Source: Rickettsiales bacterium
GTDB taxonomy: Bacteria > Pseudomonadota > Alphaproteobacteria > Rickettsiales > UBA3002
DNA: 12,374 nt
Direction: 5' to 3'
NCBI GenBank assembly: GCA_002725445.1
Contig: PBPD01000133.1
Coordinates: 1-12,374, forward strand
Made by a program: the position numbers and the translations under genes. The notes beneath the pieces are model-generated. The model searched no databases. It was not told the DNA's origin and saw only the letters and a list, made by a program, of their open reading frames with translations. Positions 1-7,496 of this stretch are shown in pieces; positions within the stretch are counted from its first letter, which is position 1; each line of letters begins with the position of its first letter.

Positions 1-1
1 G

Positions 2-667
2 ATCCTGCTCGGTGTTGCGCCCTGCACGGCGATGGTGTTTGTCTGGAGCCAGCTGGTGCGCGGCGACGCCAATTACACGCTGGTGCAGGTGTCGATCAAC
101 GACATCATCATGATCTTTGCCTTCGCGCCGCTGGCCGCGTTCTTGCTCGGTGTGACGGATATCGTCGTGCCGTGGGAGACGCTGCTGCTTTCGGTAGTGC
201 TCTATGTCGTCATCCCGCTGGCCGCCGGATATGCCACCCGCAAACGGCTGGAAAATAAACACACACAGGAGCGCATTGGGCGCTTCACCGCCACAGTAAA
301 ACCCTATTCTATCATGGGGCTATTGGCCACGGTCGTACTGTTGTTTGGCTTTCAGGCGCAGACCATACTGGATAAACCGTTGGTCATCGGCCTGATCGCC
401 GTGCCGCTATTGATTCAAAGCTATGGCATTTTCTTCATCGCGTATGGCTGGGCGTATCTCTGGCGCGTACCGTTTTCCACCGCCGCACCGGCAGCGCTCA
501 TCGGAACGTCCAACTTCTTCGAGTTGGCCGTCGCCGTCGCCATCAGCCTGTTCGGGCTGCACTCCGGCGCGGCACTCGCCACGGTCGTGGGCGTGCTGGT
601 GGAAGTACCCGTCATGCTCTCTCTGGTGGCGCTGGCAAACCGTACCCGGCATAAGTTTCCGGCCTAA
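2..667 (+). CDS. ACR3-family arsenite efflux permease, 3' part
   Basis: Carries As(III) out across the inner membrane and is normally the last step of arsenate/arsenite detoxification. The frame is open from base 2, so the start lies left of the window and about the C-terminal 220 residues are present. The segment begins with GVAPCTAMVFVWS, which matches the ACR3 transmembrane signature with its conserved cysteine. Several hydrophobic membrane spans follow, then GTSNFFELAVAVAISLFG, another segment typical of ACR3 (bile acid/arsenite transporter fold). The frame ends at TAA 665-667 with the short hydrophilic tail TRHKFPA. No other ars gene is visible in the window, so any operon would lie to the left. 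The gene is GC-richer than the defence operon and looks like resident or older DNA. ACR3 is preferred over the unrelated ArsB permease family. The symbol (acr3 or arsB) is left blank because naming varies. Confidence 0.9.
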   Translation: MLLGVAPCTAMVFVWSQLVRGDANYTLVQVSINDIIMIFAFAPLAAFLLGVTDIVVPWETLLLSVVLYVVIPLAAGYATRKRLENKHTQERIGRFTATVKPYSIMGLLATVVLLFGFQAQTILDKPLVIGLIAVPLLIQSYGIFFIAYGWAYLWRVPFSTAAPAALIGTSNFFELAVAVAISLFGLHSGAALATVVGVLVEVPVMLSLVALANRTRHKFPA

Positions 668-695
668 AATTATGGCATTGGTTTAATGATTCATG

Positions 696-722
696 AATTT
701 GCGGCGATTTTCGCCGCAAATT
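696..722. terminator. Perfect 12-bp stem-loop after the ACR3 gene
   Basis: Arms 696-707 (AATTTGCGGCGA) and 711-722 are perfect complements around a 3-base loop, 29 bases after the ACR3 stop. The stem is strong enough to be a terminator or mRNA 3'-end stabiliser. No T-run follows directly, because another structured block begins at 724. It could therefore be the first hairpin of a longer structured element rather than a classic intrinsic terminator. Confidence 0.5.
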
Positions 723-723
723 A

Positions 724-814
724 GCCGGAACGTAAACCAGCGCTATTCCCGAGCGGGAACGCAAGGTACTCCGGCGGCCACCCCTTACGGGTGCGCCGAA
801 GGCGCGGCCTTTTA
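724..814 (+). ncRNA. Compact structured element of unknown class, ending in a T-run
   Basis: Two structured blocks abut. Block 1: GCCGGA 724-729 pairs with TCCGGC 770-775. Inside it are GT/AC (732-733 with 768-769), ACC/GGT (736-738 with 765-767), GCG/CGC (740-742 with 760-762) and TTCCC/GGGAA (746-750 with 755-759), separated by small A-rich internal loops. Block 2: GGCC 776-779 pairs with GGCC 806-809 and encloses two hairpins with no unpaired base between them, ACCC/GGGT (780-783 with 789-792) and GCGCC/GGCGC (793-797 with 801-805). This makes an unusually exact three-way junction. TTTT follows at 810-813, so on the + strand the second block could end transcription. I do not recognise the class. 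It could be an RNA element, a composite terminator or a palindromic mobile repeat. Confidence 0.4.
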
Positions 815-896
815 CTAGCCACGAATTCCAAAAAACCATTTCGTTTCGTTTTCTCGACATATGAATCTTGTAATATCAATAGCTTACGAGGCGAGA

Positions 897-930
897 TAGC
901 GAAATGGGGTGCTCCGGGGGCATTTCGCTA
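897..930. repeat. Perfect 10-bp inverted repeat, 14-base loop
   Basis: TAGCGAAATG (897-906) and CATTTCGCTA (921-930) are exact reverse complements. They enclose a G-rich 14-base loop. No T-run follows, so it is not an obvious terminator. An operator or a recombination remnant is possible. Confidence 0.45.
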
Positions 931-1055
931 ATCGTGAATCGTGCGGAACGTCAGTGAAATCCTCCTGCCGCTATGCACGGAATTTAATCGGATTTTCCGG
1001 TGACAAAAATGTTTGCACAGATTAATCTACGGCCATGGCAACTAGGTAAAATAAT

Positions 1056-1430
1056 ATGTTGATTCAGAATATTACTGAGAAACTGCGCAGCTGGGTGACC
1101 GCCGCACCGGAGAGCCAGCCCAACATCCCACCGACGCTGCATGTGTCATTGCCGGAGATGGATGAAGAATACCAGGAGGATGGTCATTGGGCGTTTGAGG
1201 AGTTCATCGGTATGTCGGTCGGCATCCACTATGTGGACTCCAAAGGCAAAGAAAGTGAACGCCGTATCCGAATCCATACGCTCTGTGAGCAGCCAGACGG
1301 AGACATCCTGATGAAATGTCATTGCTATGAGCGCAATGCTTCCCGCTCGTTCAAACTATCCCGAATACGGCAGATCATCGATTTACAGACCGGCGAAATC
1401 TTTGAAGAGCCGACGCGCTTCAACGGTTAG
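1056..1430 (+). CDS. WYL-domain-like protein, probably 3'-truncated
   Basis: A 124-residue protein. Residues from about 45 to 115 read like the small beta-barrel WYL ligand-sensing domain in its stand-alone or TerB-associated form: an FxGMxVGIHYVDSKGKESERRI segment, then MKCHCYERNASRSFKLSRI and LQTGEIFEEP. The pattern of aromatic-tyrosine-aspartate strand, 'C..R...R.F...RI' and 'TGE' is what I recognise, and no DNA-binding domain is visible. The first 40 residues are low in similarity to anything I know. WYL domains usually sense nucleotides or other ligands, but no role can be assigned here. The frame closes just after TGEIFEEPTRF, where relatives tend to continue. Its last 48 bases overlap the convergent nuclease gene, itself cut short, so the 3' end is probably a deletion or recombination junction. 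The start at 1056 has only a weak ribosome-binding site. Confidence 0.6.
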   Translation: MLIQNITEKLRSWVTAAPESQPNIPPTLHVSLPEMDEEYQEDGHWAFEEFIGMSVGIHYVDSKGKESERRIRIHTLCEQPDGDILMKCHCYERNASRSFKLSRIRQIIDLQTGEIFEEPTRFNG

Positions 1431-2078
1431 CGAGACGAGAACTCCAGTCGTCTCATCAGGTGGATTACATTGCTCAAAAGAAAATTCATGTGCTCTGGTT
1501 CGTGTACTGGTCGATTTCACTTCGAATCTTAACTTATCCATTGAGAAATCAAAGCGATCGTCTACTTCACTACGCCATGCTTGCAGTGCAAGGCGTGGAT
1601 TGCGGCTTCTATGAATAGCGTAAAGTTCACCCCACAACCCGACTATGGGCTTTGATAATGGGCGTGCGAGCTTTTGAAAAAGTTCTACAAGCCTCCATAC
1701 CGCATCTGCGACCTGCTGCAGGGTTGGGGTGGGGCCGACAATTTTTAGAAGCACCTCACAGATGTAGGTGAAGTATGCCTGCAGCGATGGCTCTTTTGCT
1801 GTGCAGGTAATCACTGTCAGTGTTTCTACTTTTTCTGCTCCGTCTTCTAGCGCAATATTACATTGGAGACTGAAGTAAGCCTCGATTCCAGCCAGACGGA
1901 GTGGCGACTTCATCCCCCCGTCCTTAGAACTGATTAAAAGGCAAGGCGCTCCGTCACCAGTACGCCCTAGATAATGAGCATCAAGTCCAGGTATAGGCGT
2001 AACATGATAACGAGAACCGTCCATCGACTGATGCGGTATTTCAATTCTTTCGAGCAAATCTGCTAAGCCTGTATTCAT
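1383..2078 (-). CDS. PD-(D/E)XK nuclease, DUF4420 family, C-terminally truncated
   Basis: Putative DNA-cutting subunit of the Mza-type system. With the start at ATG 2078 it is 231 residues. The family landmarks are GLWGEL (E about 151), FDF (D about 177) and the catalytic FEVKSTST, in which E186-x-K188 is the (D/E)XK pair, then an HEFSFEQC segment. All core catalytic residues are therefore present. The family is usually about 300 residues or more (from memory). This protein stops soon after GVLVSLTVEA with an unrelated-looking tail, RRLFKDFAGL, that is read from the antisense of the WYL gene end. I chose 2078 because its ATG overlaps the TGA of the helicase gene as ATGA and is preceded by AGGA at a good distance. 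An upstream ATG at 2102 is less likely. No AIPR gene follows. Whether the truncated fold is stable is unknown. Confidence 0.85.
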   Translation of the reverse strand: MNTGLADLLERIEIPHQSMDGSRYHVTPIPGLDAHYLGRTGDGAPCLLISSKDGGMKSPLRLAGIEAYFSLQCNIALEDGAEKVETLTVITCTAKEPSLQAYFTYICEVLLKIVGPTPTLQQVADAVWRLVELFQKLARPLSKPIVGLWGELYAIHRSRNPRLALQAWRSEVDDRFDFSMDKLRFEVKSTSTRTRAHEFSFEQCNPPDETTGVLVSLTVEARRLFKDFAGL

Positions 2079-4300
2079 CGCTGTTGATCCTGTGTAATCC
2101 AAGGAAGTTCCATGCGCCGTGGAATCCAGATCGCTACAACAGGAACATTCTGTGCTACGGTCTCATTATCCTGAGTGATGTCAATAAAGTGAAGCTGCAC
2201 TGTTACATGCTCAGCTTCATGTACCTCGCGGTCGCCAGGATAAATAGAACCGCGAAGTGCAGGTGGATTAACAGGGGCAGCACCTTGGAAAAGATTGCGG
2301 ATTCTCCCATTCTGATCAACGGTACGGCTACGTGGATAGCCAGGGCTCATTCTATAGACTACACACCGTTCATTTGGGTCTGTTTCCAAGGCATTTGATA
2401 ACTGAAGCAGGACGCCCGTTATTTCCTGTGTGTCACGGGGAGCAGTGAATCTGTACGGCACAAGAAGTTGCTCGATTATGTCGATCAGCGGGACTTCATG
2501 GCAAACGTCATGAATCTGTGCCAACTCACGATCTGCGCTCCCTTCATCAGGGGAAAGTGTTAGGCCGCTGAGAAAAGATTCTGCTACCTGCCGATTATCT
2601 TCTATTATGCTTGGAGCATTAAGGACAACACTAGGTGCAAACCACTTATTTGCGTAATTTCCTCGTGCATATTCGTACTGTATTACATTTGTTCGGCAAG
2701 GTCGGAGATCGGGCGAAAGAACAAAGGCACGTTTCCAGCTTGTGAGAGGTTCGGTTGAGTGCTGACTACTTTGGAGTTGCCGTCGCATTTCCTCCTCATG
2801 TACCACATACTCCTCAAACGCAGTAAGAACGTCCTGCTCAAGATAAATACGACAGAAACCTAAATATGGCCGTTTGTAACCGAAAAAGCGGCCACGCTGC
2901 TGGATAGTATCTGCATTTCCTACACCTGGGCCACGTGGCATGTAGGTGACGGTCAGTCCCTCAACCGTAAATCCTCGATCCATTGCCTGTCCGCCAACCA
3001 AAACCCAGCCATAGGCACGAGTCCAATCTACGTTCGGAGTCGCTCCAGCTCGTGCATTTATTTCTTCAATGCTTGTCAGCCGGAAGGCCCTTGGCAGCAT
3101 CCTGGCGATTTCACTAAAGTCAGGAATTTCTGGGACAGTCCGCCTCAGTTCATTATAGGAATCATTAAAATCATCTATAAAATCGGCTCGGTCTGGATCA
3201 TTCTCAGGAAGTGCTAATAAGCGTTGCCATTCCTGAAAAACTTGCCCTATCCATACGCTGTATTCATGGTGCCGATCCGTTTTGAATGAAGGATGCACAA
3301 GCATAGAGCGATTGGCATTTTGTCGGCTTCTTCCCTGAATTAGGCCAGCTGTCACTCCTACTAAAAAGATGCGTAAAGCGTCCAGCAATGAAGGTGGTGG
3401 GCCAGATAGCAAGTTATCATCCGTAGGAACATCCTCAAATGGAATCATCCTTACAAGTTGATGGGTTGCATTGAAAAAAGTCTCACCTCCAACGTAATCG
3501 TCACCAGGCTCGAGAACTTGAACAAATTGAGGGGAAAGTGAGTCGATGATGTTGATAAGCAGCGGAGCCTGCGGGGTAGCTGTATATTGCAAAAAAGTAT
3601 GAAACGGCACGGCTTCACGTAGCTCTAATAACCGCCTGTAAGTTGTACTTTCTCGACCTCTGTTGACTAATGTGTTCAGGCTCGCTTGATCAGCCTCATC
3701 GTCCACAATAAGCGTTGGTACATCATTTAAATCAAGGCGGCGCAGCAACGCAACGAGGTTTGCCAAGTGCCGGTGATTTTTCATGACAGTAATCAGAACG
3801 GTCGGCTTCTCATTCTCAGGAACCTGTGGATCGCGCCATTCTTCCAGCACCTGCTGAATAGAGCGGCTGTTATTCTCATTATTTGCAGGGTTAGTGTAAG
3901 TTGCCCAGCGAAGATATCCATCCACATCATCAACAAAAAGATCACGACGCAGACGCTGAGTAGATTGATTAAGTAAGGGCTTGGAGGTGCCAGCGACCGT
4001 AATAATCAGGCGATATCCATTATCCCTGGCAAGGGCGATCACTGTTGTAAAAGAAAGAGTCTTACCACTTTGTACATATCCTACTACCAAGCCAGTGCGC
4101 TCACTTAGCGGAGAACGGGGGTCGGCACCTCGCCCCAGTACCGATGCTGCTGCATCAAGAACACCTTGTCCCGCATCAGCAGGAAGTTGTTTCCTATCAA
4201 TAATTCCTCTTGCCTCTGGCCCAATAACAGGCTGCCATCGTGCACTAGAAGTGCGAGAAGAAGGTATCGGTGTTACAATGGCAGTTCTGTTTGTCGTCAT
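2075..4300 (-). CDS. Z1-domain superfamily-2 helicase/ATPase (MzaB-like role)
   Basis: A 741-residue ATP-driven motor expected to act on DNA in the methylase/GHKL/Z1/nuclease system. Helicase motifs are clear: Walker A GYVQSGKT (74-81), Walker B-like IVDDEADQAS (about 198-207), motif III-like YTATPQAP (239-246), a motif V-like segment GGQAMDRGFTVEGLTVTY (436-453) and the Z1 hallmark QQRGRFFGYK (467-476) containing the arginine finger. The Z1 region spans roughly residues 290-540. The C-terminal 200 residues have no motif I recognise. The gene starts 20 bases after the GHKL ATPase gene with a GAGG ribosome-binding site, and its TGA overlaps the ATG of the next gene, so the operon is translationally coupled. 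The length is within the family's range and no frameshift is visible, so it looks intact. Assignment to Z1 is firm. The exact activity, translocation or unwinding, is inferred. Confidence 0.92.
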   Translation of the reverse strand: MTTNRTAIVTPIPSSRTSSARWQPVIGPEARGIIDRKQLPADAGQGVLDAAASVLGRGADPRSPLSERTGLVVGYVQSGKTLSFTTVIALARDNGYRLIITVAGTSKPLLNQSTQRLRRDLFVDDVDGYLRWATYTNPANNENNSRSIQQVLEEWRDPQVPENEKPTVLITVMKNHRHLANLVALLRRLDLNDVPTLIVDDEADQASLNTLVNRGRESTTYRRLLELREAVPFHTFLQYTATPQAPLLINIIDSLSPQFVQVLEPGDDYVGGETFFNATHQLVRMIPFEDVPTDDNLLSGPPPSLLDALRIFLVGVTAGLIQGRSRQNANRSMLVHPSFKTDRHHEYSVWIGQVFQEWQRLLALPENDPDRADFIDDFNDSYNELRRTVPEIPDFSEIARMLPRAFRLTSIEEINARAGATPNVDWTRAYGWVLVGGQAMDRGFTVEGLTVTYMPRGPGVGNADTIQQRGRFFGYKRPYLGFCRIYLEQDVLTAFEEYVVHEEEMRRQLQSSQHSTEPLTSWKRAFVLSPDLRPCRTNVIQYEYARGNYANKWFAPSVVLNAPSIIEDNRQVAESFLSGLTLSPDEGSADRELAQIHDVCHEVPLIDIIEQLLVPYRFTAPRDTQEITGVLLQLSNALETDPNERCVVYRMSPGYPRSRTVDQNGRIRNLFQGAAPVNPPALRGSIYPGDREVHEAEHVTVQLHFIDITQDNETVAQNVPVVAIWIPRRMELPWITQDQQR

Positions 4301-4320
4301 TAAAATATCCTCTTATTTTA

Positions 4321-5889
4321 TTATGGCTGTGATAACGCTTCACGCAGTATATCGTTCAAATTTCGTCGTATGGTGCCAGTGTATTTCTGCCCGGCTTCTC
4401 GTGCTAACTTTTCCGCTAACGCTAAACCAGCGGCCACTCTTAAAAGTGCCTCAACGTCCTCAGGGTCAGTCTGGGCAAAATTTACCATGAATGGGTGTGT
4501 CAGCGAGAGGCGAATTTCTAAAATCTCAGGAGATGATACTGTAGATGCCTGATCGCTTATGGAAAGCCACTGTCCCTCTGCAGGGTCATCTGATAGCTCC
4601 ACCCGAATAACCCAATCATTATCCCTAAATCGTATTTTAAATTCCTTGGAAGCCAATACGGCCTGAGATTCAAGCGCCTCAGTGCGGGTGTCAACTGGAG
4701 ATTCGTCTGCAACGCGAGGCAACACATCAGGCAGATTACGCTCCATCGTATCAGTCGCTCTATTGACGGCCTTTTCTGCAGCATTCTTGCGCTCGTTACG
4801 CGTAGCAAGCGTCCTATATTCATCTGCTTGCCGTAGAAGTGGAAGATCCCCACCGTTTAATTCTTCTTTCAATAGCTCGAGAAATGGCTGTTCATTCTCA
4901 TCCCATCGGAAGCCATCTTTAGTGTGGCTAACCTCAAATCCTTCCAGATGAAGCTCACCAAAAAGACGTAGGGAGCGGTGGCTTCCTGGCTGACCAAATA
5001 TCATACCTGGCCGGTAGCCTTCATCGGCACTGCCCTGGATAAGGCGCTTACGCCGAAATAGGGCAAACCCGGCTTTGGCAAAGCTGCCTGGGTCTCTCAA
5101 AGCGGCAAACCCAGTTACGGACAGGCCATCGCCAAAGTCGAAATGAATATCCTTCCGCCATATCTGCGGTTCTCCTTCAGGCTCGCGGACATAAGGTGCT
5201 CGTAGAATAGATGGTTCTTCATACGTTAGAAGTTCATCCCCTAAGGACAACTCGAGCAGGCCTTCACGAATATACACTCGATAGATGTCGGCTATGTGTT
5301 CCTTAATCTTAGCAAGTGTTTTTTTAATGGGTACATGGTGAAGGTCATCCAGGATGATTTCCGTAAAATGTGCATTAGTGTCGCCAACGGCCTCTGTAAT
5401 TTCCAACTCTTCAATCTGATCATTAACGATGCGCTCAATATCAAAGCGCACGAGGCGCTCCGCACTTTCTCCCAGTGCTTTTGTCCGAACCTGCCATTTA
5501 GGAGAAAACCAGCACGCGGCACTTTTCATACCCATGCCGAATTCGGATAGACCTGAACGATCGGGGGGAACTTCAGCAGGCCGGAATGCTCTTGGAAAAT
5601 CTGACCTAGAAATGCCTGCAGCGTTATCTTTTATGGATATCCGGGAAGGATGTCCTGACTCAATGTCTATGCGTACCTTCAGCTTAAAGTCATTGCCATG
5701 AATCCCTTCAAGTTGATCTCTTTTAGATAGATAGCTTTGAACCGAGTTGTCGACAAACTCTGCCAGCGCAAACCACGGCTTATAATTAAGATGACGCAGA
5801 ACGGACAACACGCTAACGCCAGGCCGAATATTGACCCGGTCGATACGATCAATTTCTTTATTTTCACGCGTATGCAAGCTGGCTGGCAT
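4321..5889 (-). CDS. MutL/MORC-like GHKL ATPase of a defence operon (MzaA-like role)
   Basis: A 522-residue ATPase of the gyrase/Hsp90/histidine kinase/MutL fold, which would clamp or signal on DNA through ATP-driven dimerisation. The Bergerat ATP-binding motifs are near the N-terminus: EFVDNS (E44, D47, N48), DNAAGIS (88-94) and the glycine-rich lid GLSEFGMGMKSAA (113-125). The middle third resembles the MutL/MORC transducer region. Charged stretches around residues 360-400 may be helical. It lacks the C-terminal endonuclease motif of true MutL and any histidine-kinase phosphoacceptor region, and its operon partners also argue against mismatch repair or signalling. The start is strongly supported by AAGGAGG six bases before ATG 5889. 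The gene overlaps the end of the methylase gene by 26 bases, which suggests coupled translation. Confidence 0.88.
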   Translation of the reverse strand: MPASLHTRENKEIDRIDRVNIRPGVSVLSVLRHLNYKPWFALAEFVDNSVQSYLSKRDQLEGIHGNDFKLKVRIDIESGHPSRISIKDNAAGISRSDFPRAFRPAEVPPDRSGLSEFGMGMKSAACWFSPKWQVRTKALGESAERLVRFDIERIVNDQIEELEITEAVGDTNAHFTEIILDDLHHVPIKKTLAKIKEHIADIYRVYIREGLLELSLGDELLTYEEPSILRAPYVREPEGEPQIWRKDIHFDFGDGLSVTGFAALRDPGSFAKAGFALFRRKRLIQGSADEGYRPGMIFGQPGSHRSLRLFGELHLEGFEVSHTKDGFRWDENEQPFLELLKEELNGGDLPLLRQADEYRTLATRNERKNAAEKAVNRATDTMERNLPDVLPRVADESPVDTRTEALESQAVLASKEFKIRFRDNDWVIRVELSDDPAEGQWLSISDQASTVSSPEILEIRLSLTHPFMVNFAQTDPEDVEALLRVAAGLALAEKLAREAGQKYTGTIRRNLNDILREALSQP

Positions 5890-7198
5890 GCCCTACCTCC
5901 TTCTGCTGGGTAGGTAACCGGGCAGCTTCGCTCTCTGCCTCACCAAATAGCTGGCGTCCTACAGCTTCAATCACATCTACATTAACGGCATTGCCCAGGG
6001 CTTTATAGGCTTTTGTCTGGGCAGATGGAAGATGCTGCAATGCTCCCATACTTTGTAGTCTCGCACATTCCCGCATTGTCATGTAGCGCTTTTCCCACGG
6101 AATGACGGGAACCTGACTTGTAGTAAGCGCCACTAGGGATGGTGCCGCAGAGGGGCGCTTTACACGAATGCCTGATGCGCGAAATTGGATGATGGTTTGA
6201 TATATATTTCTGGGGCCTGCCTTCCAGTTCCATTCCAGTTTTTGAAAACTGGCTGCAAAATCACGAATCAAAGGCAACCATGGGTCAATAATCTTCTTAT
6301 GACGGCGGTAAAACTCGCGGTTTTGCTTGATGAACTGAATCTTCCAGTCTGGAAACGATGTGTTAGTATCACGAGCATAAGCGGGAAGTGCCTCCATTAT
6401 TTCTTTGCGAGACATTTCCTTAAGGGGAACACCAAAAGCGCCTTTGAAAGATTGAATATCCCTGAGTTTCTGCTTATACGGAGTCTTAGAATCAAGTGGG
6501 TATGTGGCTCCAAATTCCATAGCCCATATAGGAAACGAAGGAAGTTGCTCATCATGCGGCAACTGCTCAATGAGGCACTGCCATGCATCAAGGTAGCGTA
6601 TAACGTTGGGAGGAAGCGGCTTAGCGTCGTCCGGGTTTTTATCTAACACAGTTTGTATGCTCAGATTTTCCTGATCATGAGTTGGTTCGGGCCAGGAGAA
6701 TCCATTAAGGCTTTTCCGCTCACCGACAATCAGTGCGCGCTCCCGTATCTGCGGCACACCAAACATATGTGGTGAGAGTTTGTGGGCGTCAATCTGATAA
6801 CCAGCTCGTGCAAGTCTGGCTTTAATTTTCTCCCAGGTCTTGCCCTCATCATGACGTAGCAGGTTTGGAACATTTTCAATGAGAATAAACTGTGGCTTGT
6901 GTTTATTGAGTATTTTTATGACATAATCGAAAAGGTCGCCCCATTGTGGGCAATCGAAGCCTTTCTGATCACCAGCCTTTGAGAAAGGCTGGCACGGAAA
7001 GCCCGCGCACAGAATGTCGTGGGCCGGTACGTTTTTATAATGAGCGCGAATATCACCAGCAGGACGGATACCAAAATTCTTCTCATACAGGTCAGCGAGC
7101 TCCTCATCTAACTCAGAAGCAAAGACACAAGTATGCCCCAACCTGTTAAGAGCGAGGTGAAAGCCCCCAAGACCTGCGAATAAATCGATAAACTTCAT
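5864..7198 (-). CDS. dcm: DNA (cytosine-5) methyltransferase
   Basis: A 444-residue enzyme that transfers a methyl group from S-adenosylmethionine to carbon 5 of a target cytosine in DNA. The standard C5-methylase motifs are in order: motif I IDLFAGLGGF (4-13) for AdoMet, motif IV AGFPCQPFSKAG with catalytic C69, motif VI LIENVPNL (E108), motif VIII PQIRERALIVG (149-159), a target-recognition region of about 200 residues, motif IX MTMRECARLQSMG and motif X ALGNAVNV (about 400-407). The target sequence cannot be read from the protein. Within the operon it would mark self DNA while the GHKL, Z1 and nuclease proteins attack unmarked DNA. It starts 12 bases after the small HTH gene with a weak ribosome-binding site (GTGAG), and its end overlaps the ATPase gene. 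No damaged motif is seen. Dcm is used as a family label, not a claim of orthology to the E. coli enzyme. Confidence 0.93.
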   Translation of the reverse strand: MKFIDLFAGLGGFHLALNRLGHTCVFASELDEELADLYEKNFGIRPAGDIRAHYKNVPAHDILCAGFPCQPFSKAGDQKGFDCPQWGDLFDYVIKILNKHKPQFILIENVPNLLRHDEGKTWEKIKARLARAGYQIDAHKLSPHMFGVPQIRERALIVGERKSLNGFSWPEPTHDQENLSIQTVLDKNPDDAKPLPPNVIRYLDAWQCLIEQLPHDEQLPSFPIWAMEFGATYPLDSKTPYKQKLRDIQSFKGAFGVPLKEMSRKEIMEALPAYARDTNTSFPDWKIQFIKQNREFYRRHKKIIDPWLPLIRDFAASFQKLEWNWKAGPRNIYQTIIQFRASGIRVKRPSAAPSLVALTTSQVPVIPWEKRYMTMRECARLQSMGALQHLPSAQTKAYKALGNAVNVDVIEAVGRQLFGEAESEAARLPTQQKEVGHASQLAYA

Positions 7199-7210
7199 AA
7201 CACGCTCACA

Positions 7211-7378
7211 TCATTTTTTCTTCTTACGGGTTTGCTGCTTTATCCATCCCTCAATTTCCTGCCTCTTAAATCGCCATGCTCCACCTACCTTGAAGCCGGG
7301 GATTTTTTTCTCCGCCGCAAGCCGGTACATGGTCTTCTCCGTAAGCTGCAGATACTCTGCTACTTCACGAATCGTCAT
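7211..7378 (-). CDS. Small excisionase-like helix-turn-helix protein
   Basis: A 55-residue DNA-binding protein from ATG 7378, or 62 residues from an upstream GTG at 7399. Nearly the whole chain is one MerR-like/excisionase HTH of the HTH_17 type: MTIREVAEYLQLTEKTMYRL, then AAEKKIPGFKVGGAWRFKRQ with the diagnostic basic wing GAWRF, and a lysine-rich tail KKKK. It is the first gene of the operon, 12 bases before the methylase. Two roles fit: an autoregulatory controller of the restriction-modification operon, or a leftover excisionase of a mobile element. Position argues for the first. ATG 7378 is chosen because relatives begin MTxxEVAxYL and GAAGGA lies just upstream, but GTG 7399 also has AAGGG at good spacing. 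A 10-bp inverted repeat immediately upstream is a likely binding site. Confidence 0.8.
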   Translation of the reverse strand: MTIREVAEYLQLTEKTMYRLAAEKKIPGFKVGGAWRFKRQEIEGWIKQQTRKKKK

Positions 7379-7400
7379 AATGTCCTTCTTTACTGGCACA

Positions 7401-7448
7401 AAATTCCCTTCTTGGTAGCTACCCTACATTGGGAAAATAAGGGAATTT
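7401..7448. promoter_or_regulatory. Probable operator: inverted repeat enclosing a palindrome
   Basis: AAATTCCCTT (7401-7410) and AAGGGAATTT (7439-7448) are exact reverse complements separated by 28 bases. Inside them lies a perfect 10-bp palindrome, GGTAGCTACC (7414-7423). The set sits just before the start of the HTH gene, where the operon's promoter must be. The symmetric sites suit a dimeric regulator, perhaps the HTH protein itself. The -10 and -35 boxes are not clear, so the regulation is inference. Confidence 0.5.
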
Positions 7449-7496
7449 ATTCTTAAGTAAAAGAAAAATATTGATTTTGAGGTATTTTTCCGGTCT

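Larger units (their letters stand above)
668..1055. other. Gene-free stretch with dense RNA-like structure
   Basis: No convincing gene is seen here. The first half (696-809) is almost wholly self-complementary and is listed separately. A second perfect hairpin lies at 897-930. The rest, about 815-896 and 931-1055, is AT-richer and shows no clear promoter for the gene at 1056. The only ribosome-binding hint before that ATG is a weak TAGG. A minus-strand reading frame across 612-860 exists but merely runs through the hairpins. Confidence 0.6.

Noticed and set aside
724..814. Resemblance of the structured element to a c-di-GMP (GEMM) riboswitch or 4.5S RNA
   Set aside because: Short matches such as TAAACC, ACGCAA and TCCGG are present, but spacing and helices do not fit the consensus, and the position after a gene does not suit a riboswitch.
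612..860. 82-codon minus frame across the gene-free stretch
   Set aside because: It runs through the hairpins and the end of the ACR3 gene. Its Arg/Gly/Ser-rich composition follows from the GC-rich palindromes.
4321..5889. True MutL mismatch-repair protein or a histidine kinase
   Set aside because: The Bergerat motifs fit, but the MutL C-terminal domain and the kinase phosphoacceptor domain are absent. The operon neighbours are those of the MORC-like defence ATPases.
2075..7198. Many open frames of 60-170 codons on the + strand
   Set aside because: They lie opposite the operon genes, carry no recognisable motifs, and are explained by codon bias of the true genes.
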